Shown here: piece after piece, positions 42,186 to 53,693 of the stretch
Numbering within the stretch: the first letter of the stretch is position 1
How the letters are laid out: every line of letters starts with the position of its first letter
DNA from: Thoreauomyces humboldtii
Lineage: Eukaryota; Chytridiomycota; Chytridiomycetes; Spizellomycetales; Powellomycetaceae
DNA: 53,693 nucleotides
Direction of reading: 5' to 3'
NCBI GenBank assembly: GCA_027596035.1
Contig: JADGJA010000058.1
Location: 1-53,693, forward strand
Program-made: the position numbers and the translations under genes
The notes under the pieces: model-generated
What the model saw: the letters and a program-made list of their open reading frames with translations, nothing else
Databases searched by the model: none
What the model was told of the DNA's origin: nothing

Positions 42186-42752
42186 TTGCGATCAAAACCG
42201 TTTCACCACCAGCGTCATTATCAACCGTCGGGCAACCCGTTTCGATGGAGTAGCCTGATGTCGAGCTTGTTACTCACTGCGGAGTGATAGCGTCGATGTA
42301 CCGAGCTTGGTCGAATTGCTAGATTTAACCTTTCGTCGTTCCATCATGTCTCTACGTGTCCTCGATTGTAAATAAGATATAACGCATATACATGCAACCA
42401 CATACGCTTGTCGTGTCCTTTCGACCATTTCTTTTTGACAGAAGTGCGAAACATTTCAAACAGCAATCGCCGGAATGTAAAGGCTGCTCGGCGCAATAAC
42501 TAGACTGCGCATGATTTGGATGTATTTGGAAAAATACACAACGATCGAAGGGTTGATCTTTGGAAATAAACTCGGTTTCGGAGGAGATTTCTGCAAGCAA
42601 GCCTTGTTAGTTTACTTCATGCCCGTAGGGAGCGCGACACTCGGAACACGCGTTGCTAGACAGATGTCCGAAGATGTCCGAATCATCTTGTTGGCTAACA
42701 CCTAGTGCGCGAGAATTGTCACCGTGTCTGGTTGCAAACAATACACCGCGCA
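42186..42752. other. RPC11-SAS6 intergenic region
   Basis: About 570 bases between two plus-strand genes, AT-rich near 42500-42600. It should contain the RPC11 polyadenylation site and the SAS6 promoter. Short open frames on both strands show no recognisable protein. Confidence 0.4.
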
Positions 42753-45167
42753 ATGGAGTCAGAAAAGGAGGTGTTATTCGACAAGAGCATTACTGTCACC
42801 GTCAAGCAGCAGCTTACTGTGCGAAATCCACATGTGCAAGTTGGACCTCGGATAACGTTGCCGGCGCAAGGCGCGAACCTTCCGGACACATACCAGGAGA
42901 AGCGACGACCAAATATTTCAGTTCAAGTTAGCCTGGCCTCTCGGAACTCTGGCCGGGTGAAGGTGGGTGCCTGCCCAATTTGCATCGGGATCAGCCTGTA
43001 ACTTACTGTTCCGTCGAAGTAGGTGTTGGAATTGCGATTGACGGACGAAGCAGATCCATTCTTTCTTTACCATCTTGAAGTCGGAGAGGATGATTTCCAT
43101 GCCCTGAAGGAAGAACAGCATCTCTTAGTTGACTTCCAGCAGTTTCCACTCAATTTTATCGAGCTGCTAGAAGCTTGCCGCCATGCAAAGCACGAGCCCC
43201 AGCCAAAGTAGGTATGGGTTGGTCACGTCCTTGGCCTTATTGCGAACCCGTCATACTCATGCAAACCTCCAGGTTCATTGCACAACTAAACACAGACAGC
43301 ATTACCAACCAAGCTGTGTTCCAGATAGTGGAAACCAATACCTTCCGAAATATCACCCATATCTCCCTTCAACTTATCCCCGGAGATGACATATCTGTGA
43401 AACAGTACCTGGCTCAACTAGTCAAAGATCTCAAGGTGCAGATGCCTGTGCTAGTAGCCGTCATTTTCTTTTGTTGCTATAACAGCTTGCTTTCCTCAGA
43501 TCGAAACAGCAACCTTGAGAGATCAGCTAAACGCGACGGGAACCAGCTTAGCAGGCCGATTGAAGGATGCTGAGTCCATGGCGGCCAATTTGGGTTCAGA
43601 GCTAGAGCGTACGCGGCTTGCCAACGCGGAGCAAGTCAGCCGGCTGAAACTGCAACACGCGGAGGATTCAGCTCGCGAGCGCGAATCCTTTATGCGACAG
43701 CGGGAAGATGATCGTCTCGCAGCTGAACGAGACAAGCGTACAATGGAAATCCGAGCCGATGACAAAGTACGTTGATTCGAGTAAAGCCATAATCGGCCCC
43801 GCGTTTGCAGCGTCCATCAGTTCTGACTGCCGTGCCCAGGTCAAATCATTGTCGCAAGAGCTGGCATCGCTCAATTCTGCGCATGCACACACAACAGCCA
43901 ACGCGAAGCGTCTTGAGACGTCGAACGTCACTTTGAACAAACAGATCGAAGATCTGCGGCATGATCTGACTATCGCCACGCAGGATCTGGACAAAGAGTC
44001 CCGTACTGCGAAAGATCTTGCCCGCGCAAAGGCAAACTTGGAAGCCGAGTGCTATTCTCTACGTGACAACCTGAAAATGATGGAAAGAGATGGCCATGAA
44101 AAGCTCGCAGGCGAGAAACGTTTAGAAGATTTGCTACAAATAGCCAGTGATCAGAAGGCAAATTTGACCGGATCGCATGCAGAGGGGCTGATCAAGCTGA
44201 TGCTGACTGTCCACTGCTTGCTTTCCAGGCGAACGTCGAAGAGGCACTGGAAATGCACAAGAGCAAGAACGCACGTTTGGACGAAGGGCTCAAACGTGCT
44301 ACAGAAGAGATTAACAAGGTAACAGGGGTTCATTCGCGACTTTGAATGTCGGCGGTGCTGACAGTTGTGACACAACTCGCAAGGGCAACGAAATCATTAG
44401 GAGGTTGCAGACAGAGCTGAAATCTGCAAAAGCCAAACTGAAGCTCAAAAGTGTGGTTACCCTGCAACAAGAAAGGTTACTTGATGAGAAGGTCGCTGGT
44501 GTGCAATCGCAACAAAAAGAAGCCAGTGATCTTCGGGACTCTCTGGCAGCCGTTCGAGCAGAGCTCCAAACCGCAACCAGTAAGATTGACTCTTTGACCA
44601 AAGAAGTTCAAGAAGGCAAAGCTATTATCGAGGACAATAATCACGGTATGTTGGTCGAGTCAACCCCAGTTTTGTAACTATAACCAACCAATCTGTACAG
44701 TGATCGAGTGGCTGCACAAGCAACTCAATGAGGACGCTCTGACACGGCCATTACCAGGCTACGGGGCCACGACCAGCACCTTTCAAGCAACGGGATATGA
44801 TCGTACGTCGGCCAAGCCTGTAGGGGATGGATCGATTTCAAACTCCGGTCTGCGCGACGTCCTTCAACGCACATCTCCGACCGGTTACCGTAGCCGGTAT
44901 CTCTCTGGAATGGCAGCCCGTGAATCGCAGGGCACGAGCAACCCTGGACTGCGACCCCCCTTCTCTTACTCCGGGTTGGAAACAGGATATAGATCTGGCA
45001 CTGCTTCCGGGCCATCTTCGCCGCCCAAAACACAGTCGGCAGGATTAGGAAGCACAATGGGTGGTCTGGTTGGATCTCAAGGCGGAGAGCGCATGGCCAA
45101 CGCGATCGGCAACGCGAAAGGAAACGGTGTCTCGGTCCCGGCGGCCGGAAAATCTAATTACTTCTAA
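42753..45167 (+). CDS. SAS6: Centriole cartwheel protein SAS-6
   Basis: Sets the ninefold symmetry of centrioles and flagellar basal bodies through a ring of N-terminal head domains. Eight exons: 42753-42962, 43023-43207, 43273-43435, 43500-43766, 43840-44157, 44229-44318, 44384-44645 and 44701-45167, about 653 residues. Head domain: VLELRLTDEADPFFLYHLEV, EEQHLLVDFQQFPLNFIELL and FQIVETNTFRNITHISLQL followed by GDDISVKQYLAQLVKDLK. Then about 330 residues of coiled coil, including INKGNEIIRRLQTELKSAKAK, a stretch typical of SAS-6, and NHVIEWLHKQLNE. The Gly/Ser-rich tail (residues about 510-653) is disordered. The fifth intron (44158-44228) appears to begin with GC: AAG|GCAAAT. Most non-flagellated fungi have lost this gene. 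Confidence 0.95.
44158..44228 (+). other. Candidate GC-AG intron in SAS6
   Basis: Seventy-one bases beginning GCAAAT after AAG and ending TTTCCAG, with a GCTGAC branch-like site. Removal joins LLQIASDQK to ANVEEALEMHKSK in frame within the coiled coil. The unspliced frame would give a Cys/Arg/Trp-rich stretch unlike coiled coil. Confidence 0.65.
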
Positions 45168-45257
45168 TGAATGCAATTGCTCATCACACTTTTGGCCGCT
45201 GTGAAAACAATAATGCACCTTTTGGCTCAATCAAACCTTTGGCGGCGGAGACTGAGA
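45168..45257. other. SAS6/MLH3 convergent gap
   Basis: Only 90 bases lie between the two stop codons, so the 3' untranslated regions of the two transcripts probably overlap. Confidence 0.5.
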
Positions 45258-48200
45258 TTAAGTACGTTGGCGCCAAATTCCTAGATGAATGCTAGCCTTT
45301 TTTGTGGCTCGAGGCGTCGATCGATCCATTTGCAACAGCGGTACCATGCTCGGGCGTCCATGGGCTGTAACCGTCAAGTTTCAACATGCGTGCGCGTGAA
45401 GCCTCCGATGGTCAATCATACCGCATTGGAATGGAAACTTGGGAGAGTATAACGAATATTAGTTCGTACCTTCGGGAAAAGATCCCTGAGTTCCGCTATG
45501 TTTCATACCTTGCACTTTTTGAGTTTCTCTATAAGTTGCTCGCATTCCGCAAAAGTCAGATCGTCTCCAAACATAATTGCAGACCTGTTATAAAGACATG
45601 TGAGCACCCAAGCCGAACTAAGAATCCTCTCTTTTGTAGGAACCTGACCGGCATGCTTTAGAGTTCAGTATATCCGTGATCCCTTTGGGACATTGATTGC
45701 CCACACCAGCTACCTCGTCCAGCCAGAAAACATGCTGCCGAATCACGTCCTTTATAACTCCAGGATCCACCACACAACGATCGGCAATTAACTTTGGAAG
45801 TTCATATACCTCCACGCGAACCATGGCATCAGGACGGGCAAGTATCCCGGAGTCTTCTCGTTCGTTTTGCGTAGATGCATCCACGATTCTGAAGTCGATA
45901 CCCCATCTCGCGAACGAGTGAGCATACCGCATGGCAGCTTGCGCTTCGCGCGCCTCCAGCGCAAACCGACAAGGCGGGTCGATCTTGAGAGACTCGAGGA
46001 AAGAACAGTTTTGGTCGGCTTCTTGCGAGCGCTCGCTTTCGTTGCTGAGAGAACTATCTTGATTCGGATGTAACCTGTCCAACATGAGCTCCAATCGTAC
46101 GCGCTCATCGGCGGCGTGCTGATCCACCATGATGAGAATATCGGATGCACCAGTCAATTTGCACAAGATGAACTTGCAATCGATCTGAGCGATAGTTTCG
46201 AGGGAACGGAGATCCTTCTTGCTGAAACTTTCAAGAACCCTGTCTGCCGAGAGACCATTGAAAAGCTGAGAAGCGCGATCGGGAAAACACCCATTTCGAT
46301 GGCCTCCCAGCGTCTGGGCTATTGAAGGCACGCTCCTTTCAGACTTTTCAAAGACAGGACTCGGCCATTTCTGATGACAGAGAGCGTACTTCGTGAGTCA
46401 ATGCACTGCAAAGACCATAGAAGCACATACCCTCAAAGAATCCTCATGCCGGATATTCTGAAAGAGACTTGTCGAATCGAGCGTTGGTTCCTTGCGGAGG
46501 TTATATCTGTCGACAGACGAGCCGCTTTTGCTCCAAGAAGAAAGCCCTGCAGACTTCGAGAGAACGCGGTATCTATGACGAGCATTAAGACGTTGGCCGA
46601 AACCAGTCCACCGCAACGCCCTAGCACTTAACGAGTTTCCGGTGCGCTGATCCATGAAGTAGTCGTGTTGAAGTGCCGAGGGGGGCTCTTCCCGAGTTTT
46701 CGTGGTGCCGGGTGACCCGGCGGATGCTCGAAAATAATCGTTTGTAGACTTCTTTCCCTGTATCAAGCCTTCTGCTGGTATTGCTAATAAGGGAGCGCCG
46801 ATCCTTTGAGTTGCTTTGTTCCGAAAGAAGTCATTCGAGGCCGCCCCGAGATTATCCTCGAACTTAGATGAGGGCTCAGAGGTGTTCCCTGCCATCGAAT
46901 CCGCTCGTGGAGTATGGTCCATGTAATCATGGTCGATTAAGAACTGCAGGGTAATATCTTGAAGTAAACTAAAGACCGGTTCCCAGTTCTAGTTAGTAGA
47001 CTTCAGTCAGTTTTTATCTCGCAAAGCAGTGGTCGCGGAACAGAATCTCACTCCGAATTCGACCATCCTTTTGCCTGGATCAAGTAGAATATCGAAGGTC
47101 TGCGAAGGACATGCGAGAGCAATCATGTAAATCGGGAATCGGTAAGTCGTCCTTTGACTATATACTGAGCATTGCGTAGACCTGTCAGTCACTCGTGACG
47201 TGCCGGTCTTGGTCAGGGAAAACATACTCGAGTTTTCTAGAGAAACTGGCTCCCCTCCATGGACAGCTACAGTTTCTTTATCTGCCTGTCAAAGACAGTG
47301 ATGTAGCTCTTCTCTTTGCGGACAATCAGCAAACAGCCGTATACCTCTGAGCCAAAACGACTACGCGCGATAGCCTGATTAACAGTGCCATGAAGAGCGT
47401 TCGGGCTCATAAGATGGCCGTTCACATCTGTCAAGCAACTGGTTGGATGCCCGCCAATGAATAGCAGAGCATAAGTTCCTTACAAATGTACTGATGGTAC
47501 TGTTTGTGGAGAGTACTTGGTTAGAATCCACAATCAAGTGAAACCGCTGGATGACTAACTTTGGATGGAAACCCGGTCGGGGAGAAGAAGCCCGTCGCTT
47601 TGAGTGAATGATGATTTCTTTGAAAAGGCGCCAACCCCTGAAATGAAGATCAGACCAGGCCGGCGAAAAGGAGCACCGGCCTGTCATTCACCTGTGCTAA
47701 TGATAACCCAAATAGTTGTCTGAAAATCGACTGGGGGCTATCCGCCTAGATCTCTACAATAAGTGGACGTCCGTGAACCAACTTTTGTTAGCAGTGTACC
47801 TTGCGGGTTGCCAGAATTGTGGCATCCCTGCACTCGTCCTTCAATGAGAACGTGACGGATGGACATTGAAGGCATATCGGTTCAAGCGCCCGTTTAATAG
47901 CCTCCAAGCAGTTTCCCTCCAGCAAGCGTTTCCGGCGAACGGGGTACTTTTCGTAATCGGATGTAAGCCAGGAATTCAAGGATAAAAGATAATTGCGAAT
48001 ACTTCAAGTTTAATATTACTTTGTAGAACAGATCCCGCACGTGCACAGTGGTGCCTCTCCGGCGTGCCGTGGCAGCGGCGGCAAAGAAAGGAGATTGGGC
48101 CACTTCAAGCAGGAGAGAATAGGTTTGCAAATCATTGCTTCTGCTGGTAATCTCGACTCTTGCCACGGATGAGATGCTGGCTATCGCCTCCCCGCGGAAT

Positions 48201-48529
48201 CCGAACGTCACAGCGCCATGCTGGTTCCCAGCTTTGGAGGTAGCTACGAGCGGGTCAGAACAGCCACGTACGACGCCGGTCGAGGCTTTTGAGTGTCTTC
48301 GTTTACCATATCGCTCTCCAAGCAATTTAAAGTCCTCTAAAGCTATACCCGTCCCGTTGTCTGATACTGATACGGAGCCTGTGTTCGGATCCACCAGAAC
48401 TTGAACGACGGACGACTGCGCGTCCAGGGCGTTATGTACCAGCTCCACTACGCACTCTTGAATTGAGCCGATGACGATTGCCGAGCGTAACTGCTGAATA
48501 ATGTCCTCGCTTAATCGTTTTATTGGCAT
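45258..48529 (-). CDS. MLH3: DNA mismatch repair / meiotic endonuclease MLH3
   Basis: MutL homologue that pairs with MLH1 to cut meiotic recombination intermediates. First exons: 48529-48020, 47946-47800 and 47745-47692; the last ones give the C-terminal domain. GHKL ATPase: MPIKRLSEDIIQQLRSA, ECVVELVHNALDAQS, VSVSDNGTGI, FGFRGEAIASISS and DLFYKYPVRRKRLLE (spliced). C-terminal nuclease: the metal motif DQHAADERVRLE, then SKACRSAIMFGDDL and, after two small introns, FPFQCAHGRPSMVPL. Together these define MLH3 rather than PMS1/PMS2. The central part (about 46400-47690) is an exon-rich, poorly conserved linker whose junctions I could not fix. Its start is 209 bases from that of PMT4, divergently. 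Confidence 0.88.
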
Positions 48530-48738
48530 TTGAGACGCAGCGAGAATGGAAAGAGACGTTGAGGTCAAGGAATGTGGCAGATGTGGCTGCGTGGGAAAAG
48601 TCCCGAAGGTTTGCTCGCGCAGAAGGGTTGTGAGCGCCCTTTCCAACGGCAGCTTGCGGCGCGATCGACAAAAGAATTGCAACTTGCTCCCCGCAATCCA
48701 GCAAAACAGCAAACCCGGACACGCAGGCTTTACTGAAT
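48530..48738. promoter_or_regulatory. MLH3/PMT4 bidirectional promoter
   Basis: 209 bases between divergent start codons. The MLH3 frame stays open through it to about 48814 on the minus strand, but the family N-terminus begins at 48529, so I treat the extension as noncoding. Confidence 0.5.
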
Positions 48739-51486
48739 ATGTCGGGGGGAAGCTCTGAAGGCGCCGTGCGTAATCGCAAGGCCAAGAAGGATGGCCTCGA
48801 ACCGCACAAGCCAACTGCCGCTCAGGAGGTGCTGGCTGCAGCGAAAAGTACTCTCAAACCGCTCCACGAGGCAATACCGCCCTCAACCACAATTCGATCT
48901 GGTTACCGTGCTGCGTTCTTCGTCATTACCGCCTTGTCATTCTTTACTCGAGGCTGGGGCATTCACGACCCAGGGCAGGTCGTGTAAGTATCTCGAAAGT
49001 TAAAAGGCACTCACCCGACGCACTCGCGATAATTAACGAGCAAGGCTGCCCGTTCCAGGTTCGATGAGGTTCACTTTGGCAAGTTTGCTTCCTACTATTT
49101 GCGTCGAGAGTATTACTTTGATGTCCACCCCCCGCTTGGAAAACTCCTGCTGGCTGCGGCTGGATGGTTTGTCGGATACGACGGGCATTTTCTGTTCGAT
49201 AACATCGCCGACGACTACAAGGAAAACAATGTTCCATACATCGCTCTGCGTATGCTGCCGGCCTCTTGCGGAGCTCTGATCCCTCCAATCGTGTTCCTTA
49301 CTCTGAAAGAAATGGGTCTCAGCTTGGCTGGAGCGACATTTGGAGCCATGCTCTTGGTGTTGGGTATGTCATGCGTGACATTCAACCGCCCTCAGCAGTA
49401 GTTTATGTCTAAAACTGCTACCCGGCCTTCAGACAATGCCCTGATCACGCAGTCGAGGCTTATCCTACTGGACAGCATGTTGACGCTATTTGCTATCATC
49501 TCCATCTACGCTTGGGTGAAGTTTCAGCAACAACGCCGCACGTGAGTTGCTGCAGGGACTATCGAGGCGGTCGCTGGGGAGATTGCTGATTCATGCGTTC
49601 CAGACCCTTCACGCGCAAGTGGTACACATGGCTTTCTGTTACGGGGATTGCCCTAGCTTGCACTGCCGGGTACGACTTCCGAGCTTCCAATGCGCTAGTG
49701 CAGTACTAATTTCCTTTTCCATAGAGTTAAGATGGTTGGCCTGCTCACTATTGCCACGGTCGGCGTAGCTGTTCTCTTTGACTTATGGGATCTGCTTGAC
49801 TATCGCCGGAAGCTTACGATGGTAAGTGGGCGTCGCGCCCCAAGAAGCTGGCTGTCACTTACCTCAGTTCCTGCTTAGCGAGAGTTCACTCGTCACTTTG
49901 CGGCCAGGGCACTATGCCTCATTTTCCTTCCGCTCGGAATTTATCTGTCTTTCTTCTACGTGCATTTTGCCATTCTTACGAAGAGTGGACCGGGCGACGC
50001 ATTCATGAGTCCAGCCTTTCAAGATGGCCTCAAGGGTAGCGACCTCGCCACCAACACTAGCTGTAAGTAGCATCAAGGTGTCTGTTACGTTGGTCACGAA
50101 ATTCTTATCCTTTCCCGTTATGTAGCTATCCCATTTTACGCTAATATCACATTGAAGCACCGCGACACAAGCGCTTATCTTCACTCACATATCAACACGT
50201 ACCCACTCCGATACGAGGACCAGCGAGTGAGCACACAGGGACAGCAAGTTACTGGTTATCCTCATCGGGACATCAACAATCACTGGGTTATCGAGCCGGC
50301 GAACCCTGAGCTCTATCCAGCGCTGGAGGAGTACGTTCCCACGGAAGAGGAAGAGAAGCGCGACGTCCGATACGTTCGCAACCATGATCTCGTCCGTCTG
50401 CAACATGCACGGACCAGCTCCTACTTGATCACCCACGACGTCGCATCGCCCTTGACGCCAACGCACATGGAGATGACCACAATCATTCTTAACGGAACCG
50501 CGCGCTACAACGAAACTCTGTGGCGCGTCGAAACCCTTGACGGAGAACCTGGAGACAAACTCAGGAGCAAGAGGAGTCACATGCGCTTCGTAAACGTTGT
50601 ACACAAAGTGGCGGTCCACTGCCATAAAGGCATCCTTCCCGACTGGGGTTTCGGTCAGCAAGAGATTAACGGGAACAAAAACCTTCCAGAGGGCTTCAAC
50701 GTCTGGTATGCCGACGAAATTCTGCACGAGCGTATTGTGAACGGCACCGAAATCGAAGTAGACGAAACCTCGGCGGAAAGGGAGCTAGCACCTCGTAAAG
50801 GTCTCTCCTTCCTACAAAAATTTGCAGAGCTTCAAGGGCTTATGGTCGCGCACAATGCTGGACTTACCAAGCCGCACCCGTATTCTTCCACCCCGATCAC
50901 ATGGCCCTTCGTTCTGCGTGGCATTTCCTTCTGGGAACGCAAAGAAGGCTTGCGGCAGATCTATCTCCTTGGCAACCCTATCATCTGGTGGACTTCCATC
51001 ACTGGCACGGTCATGTACGCCGCAATGTGGCTGATCGACCGCCTTCTTCTCCGACGCGGATTGGACGATTTTGGCCCCCACGTTCGCAACTGGTGGGACA
51101 AGGCTCCCGGGTTCCTCTTCATCTGCTGGGCGTTGCACTGGATCCCGTACTTTACGCAAGGCCGCATGCTCTTCCTTCACCACTACCAGAGCAGTTTCAT
51201 CTTCTCGGTGATGCTCACGACGTGTGTCATCGAGTTCGTCTGCCTTCGTGTATCCGAACCCATGTCCGTGGCCGCCGACCGTCATCAGCGTCGCATCAGT
51301 CTTCCCGGCATCGCTGCCGTTCGCCAGGGCGGCATCGTCTACTGGAGCATCATCGCGCTGCTGCTCGCGACCGCGGCGTGGAGCTTTGCATACTTTGCGC
51401 CTCTCACCTATGGCACGGGCTTCACAACTATCGAAAAGCTGAGGAGCCGAAAGTGGTTAAACAGCTGGGACCTCCAGCACGCTTGA
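48739..51486 (+). CDS. PMT4: Protein O-mannosyltransferase, PMT4 type
   Basis: ER enzyme that transfers mannose from dolichyl-phosphate mannose to Ser/Thr of secretory proteins. Seven exons: 48739-48983, 49059-49363, 49433-49541, 49604-49669, 49725-49821, 49879-50062 and 50126-51486, about 788 residues. GT39 marks: VVFDEVHFGKFASYYLRREY with the catalytic Asp-Glu pair, YFDVHPPLGKLLL, SRLILLDSMLTLF and FYVHFAILTKSGPGDAFMSP; the last is PMT4/POMT1-like. The MIR region carries INTYPLRYEDQRVSTQGQQ, DLVRLQHARTSSYL and a third repeat. At least ten hydrophobic membrane segments flank it, e.g. ISFWERKEGL..., PGFLFICWALHWIPYF and the last helix near the C-terminus (WSIIALLLATAAWSFAYF). The product ends KWLNSWDLQHA. 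Confidence 0.94.
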
Positions 51487-51659
51487 CTGTGGCTGACTAA
51501 TTATTTCAAATACAATTCAAACCGTTGACGAACGGATGAGCGAGTTAAAAGTGCGACTCTCAGAATTGACAACGACGGATTTGTGGCCATCAATCCAATA
51601 GGCGAGATTTTTGATTTATTATGTGTAAATGTACGGGTAAGTTAATTGATTTTGCTAGG
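51487..51659. other. PMT4/ALE1 convergent gap
   Basis: 173 bases between two stop codons, AT-rich. It likely holds both polyadenylation regions. Confidence 0.4.
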
Positions 51660-53693
51660 CTAGTTGTTTTTGAGCTTGTCGGCGTCCGCGGTCCCCTTTC
51701 CTTCCGCCTCCACGTTCAAGGCAGGTGCGCCTGCGCCGTCGACAACGTCCGCCACCAAAGCGAGCTGAGCGTCTGATAGCCCGACCGACCCACTGCTCCT
51801 ACGCGGCTTCAGCGCCGGACAAGGGTCGGGATAGACCGCGCCGATACTCGCGCCGAAACGACGAACGACGCGACGAAGGCCGGGAACGGCAAACGCTGCA
51901 TTTACCACAGCTAGCCCAATATGCAACATGAAATTATTTGCCCTCCAGACGGCGAGACTGTTTGGTATACTGTGTACAACGAATGGCGCAACTGTTATGG
52001 TCGAGAATAGTCAGCAGATAACTCTCATAGAACCCAGATAACCCAGATAACCAAAGCTATCTTGATCCTACCGAGGTAGTTGATGGAACCGATCGTCAAA
52101 GCCCAACCGGCAAGATCATAAAGGGGCTTGAATCGCGCAAGCTTGGAATCCCCGAGGAAGAGAGGCCGCACGTTCCGACGAAGAGTCCGACCAGTGATGT
52201 TGAGAAAACTCCCGGTAAGGAAGGTCAGGTAAAACCCGGGACGGAACCCGTGCCAGAACCCGCTGGCAGTGTACGTCAGAACCGCAGCTACGGCGGTGCT
52301 TTTTACGCCAAAGTCGGTAATTCGTAAGTACACGTAGCGGCGAAGCCAGAGCCCCGTGTTCTTATTCCAATGTTCGAAGGCTTTCTTCGGGTTTGGTGCA
52401 GTCTGGAAAGTGCTGAGTAAGGAATACGAGACGGACGCCTTCCGACAAACCTCCGGTGTACCTCGAATTTCGTGATGTCGATATTCTGAACGCGGTCCCA
52501 CTGGGGCTTGCCTTCCGAGTAGCCGTTCCAGCCTATCCCTGCGAGGTCGCAAGCGCCTTCAGAGAGTTTCCAGGCGCTATAGTATTTCAGCCGCATGATT
52601 CCTCCGGCCAATTGCATGAAAAGCACTCTTTCGAAATACAGTTGTTTGAGAAACAAGGGCCAAGGCAGGAAGAACTTGGTGCCGTCCATACCGGCTCCAC
52701 ATTGGCAGTTTCATGAACTCGGGGGTAAGGCATTTGTGATAAGAGAAGGCGTCGCCGTACTTGTAGAAGATCCCTGCGCATGCGAGCGCTGCCCCGACCG
52801 CCTTCAGGGTTGGGATTATGGAGCTCGGTCGGTTGGTGAAAGGTGGCTTATTCTCCACGGAGTTTTTGTAGTCTACAAACTCAAAGGAAGGGCCGACAAG
52901 AAAACCGCCAACTGCAAAGCACATCGAGAACCGATCAGAGCGCGACCATCGTGATGGTGCAGACCTGTACGCTTACAAAAGAACGTATAGCCCATGAACT
53001 CCAACAAGCTTGGCGTTTCGCGGATGGCCAGGTTTCGCTGGTCCTCGCTGAGATCCTCGGGTTTCCGCGTGCCGTCATAGGCAGCCCACGCGTAAGAGCT
53101 GAGCTTGATGACCAGAACCTAGGAAGACTGAGAGTCATCACGGCTGGATTTGGCAAGCAAGCAAATCATACGACAGCATCTACTGTACCATCAAGGGAGC
53201 TGTGTGATCGAAGCTCACGGTCGAGTTGTTGACCAGTTGGCCAACAATATGACTATTTCCGACATCAGCATTCTCTCGAAGCAGGCAGAGAACAACAAGA
53301 CAACGAGAAACTTTACTTGGCGGATAGTCCGGCCAACGCTGCGGAAAAGACCGCCACGGGCATCCATCGCTTTGTCCGGAACGTCTTGACGAAAGCCCAC
53401 ACGACGACTGCTCCGGCTCCGAACTGTGCGAATCCGGCCACGTCGAAGAGGGTACAGAACAGCGCACCAGACGACACGATCGAGAAAGAGTGCTTCCAAG
53501 CGGGAGGGGCCCCCGCGGGAATGAGTCGATAGCAAAGAGCTGTTGGGAAAGCGGCGGTCAGCATGAATGCTGCCTTGGCGATGTCCAGTGGGACCCCTAG
53601 GGTCTCGGCGTAGGCCAGCTGCGTGGCGATCATCAGTGGCAAGGGCGTGCGGGGATTGAACAATGTCTCGTCGTCGTCGTCGTGGTTCAGGAA
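51660..53693 (-). CDS. ALE1: Lysophospholipid acyltransferase ALE1 (MBOAT family), 5' truncated by window
   Basis: ER membrane enzyme that re-acylates lysophospholipids. The minus-strand frame is open to the window edge (ETLFNPRTPLPLMIATQLAY), so the start codon lies outside; the codon at 53663 is TTG, not ATG. Recognisable blocks in order: hydrophobic N-terminus, SSYAWAAYDGTRKPEDL with ETPSLLEFMGYT, FLVGPSFEFVDY, KYYSAWKLSEGACDLAGIGWNGYSE (first 20 residues of this block suffice for identity), NTGLWLRRYVYLRI, and the catalytic-His segment YTASGFWHGFRPGFYLTF. The last exon (51929-51660) gives LHIGLAVVNAAFAVPGL and an Ala/Asp/Lys-rich tail. One junction is clear at 53317 (AA|GTAAAG). It converges on PMT4. 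Confidence 0.9.

Noticed and set aside
53313..53663. ALE1 start at 53663
   Set aside because: The codon is TTG and the frame stays open to the window edge, so the gene is truncated rather than starting here.

Overview
The window is eukaryotic nuclear DNA. Genes carry many short introns (about 23-90 nt, GT-AG with a few GC-AG candidates, several with CTAAC/CTGAC-like branch sites), sit on both strands, and are packed tightly (about 26 protein genes in 53.7 kb). The protein set looks fungal (ALE1-type and PMT4-type enzymes, JIP5, RIT1, NOT2, twin-CX9C complex I subunit). A clear SAS-6 centriole cartwheel gene points to an organism that builds centrioles/flagella, so I infer a zoosporic (chytrid-like) fungus. 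That lineage call is inference. No mobile element, CRISPR array, rRNA or tRNA gene was recognised.

Layout. 0-5 kb: homopolymer-rich edge, MED4 (-), NOT2 (+), JIP5 (-). 5-12 kb: family III CoA-transferase (+), APA1/2-type Ap4A phosphorylase (-), UCKL1/URK1-type uridine kinase (-), complex I NDUFA8-type subunit (-). 12-20 kb: secreted GH5-like hydrolase (+), a short kinesin-5-like motor (-), nucleoporin NDC1 (+). 20-24 kb: EMG1 (-), RIT1 (-), small type II membrane glycosyltransferase-like protein (+). 24-30 kb: large membrane-anchored protein with two DUF5011-like Ig folds (+), MscS channel (+), NT-C2 protein (-). 30.5-35 kb: a SYCP2/Red1-like meiotic axis protein (+). 35-38.5 kb: WHIM/DDT-like chromatin protein (-), TANGO2 (+). 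38.7-45.2 kb: MAD1 (-), RNA polymerase III subunit RPC11 (+), SAS-6 (+). 45.2-53.7 kb: MLH3 (-), PMT4 (+), ALE1 (-, running off the right edge).

Functional picture. Most genes are housekeeping: transcription and mRNA turnover (MED4, NOT2, RPC11), ribosome and tRNA maturation (JIP5, EMG1, RIT1), nucleotide salvage (URK1, APA2), mitochondria (NDUFA8, CoA-transferase), secretory pathway and lipids (PMT4, ALE1). A striking number serve chromosomes and the spindle: SYCP2-like axis protein, MLH3, MAD1, kinesin, SAS-6 and NDC1. I see no evidence that this is more than co-location.

Exon boundaries were deduced by eye from splice consensus, reading-frame continuity and family conservation. They are precise where given, and gene ends are marked uncertain where this failed.
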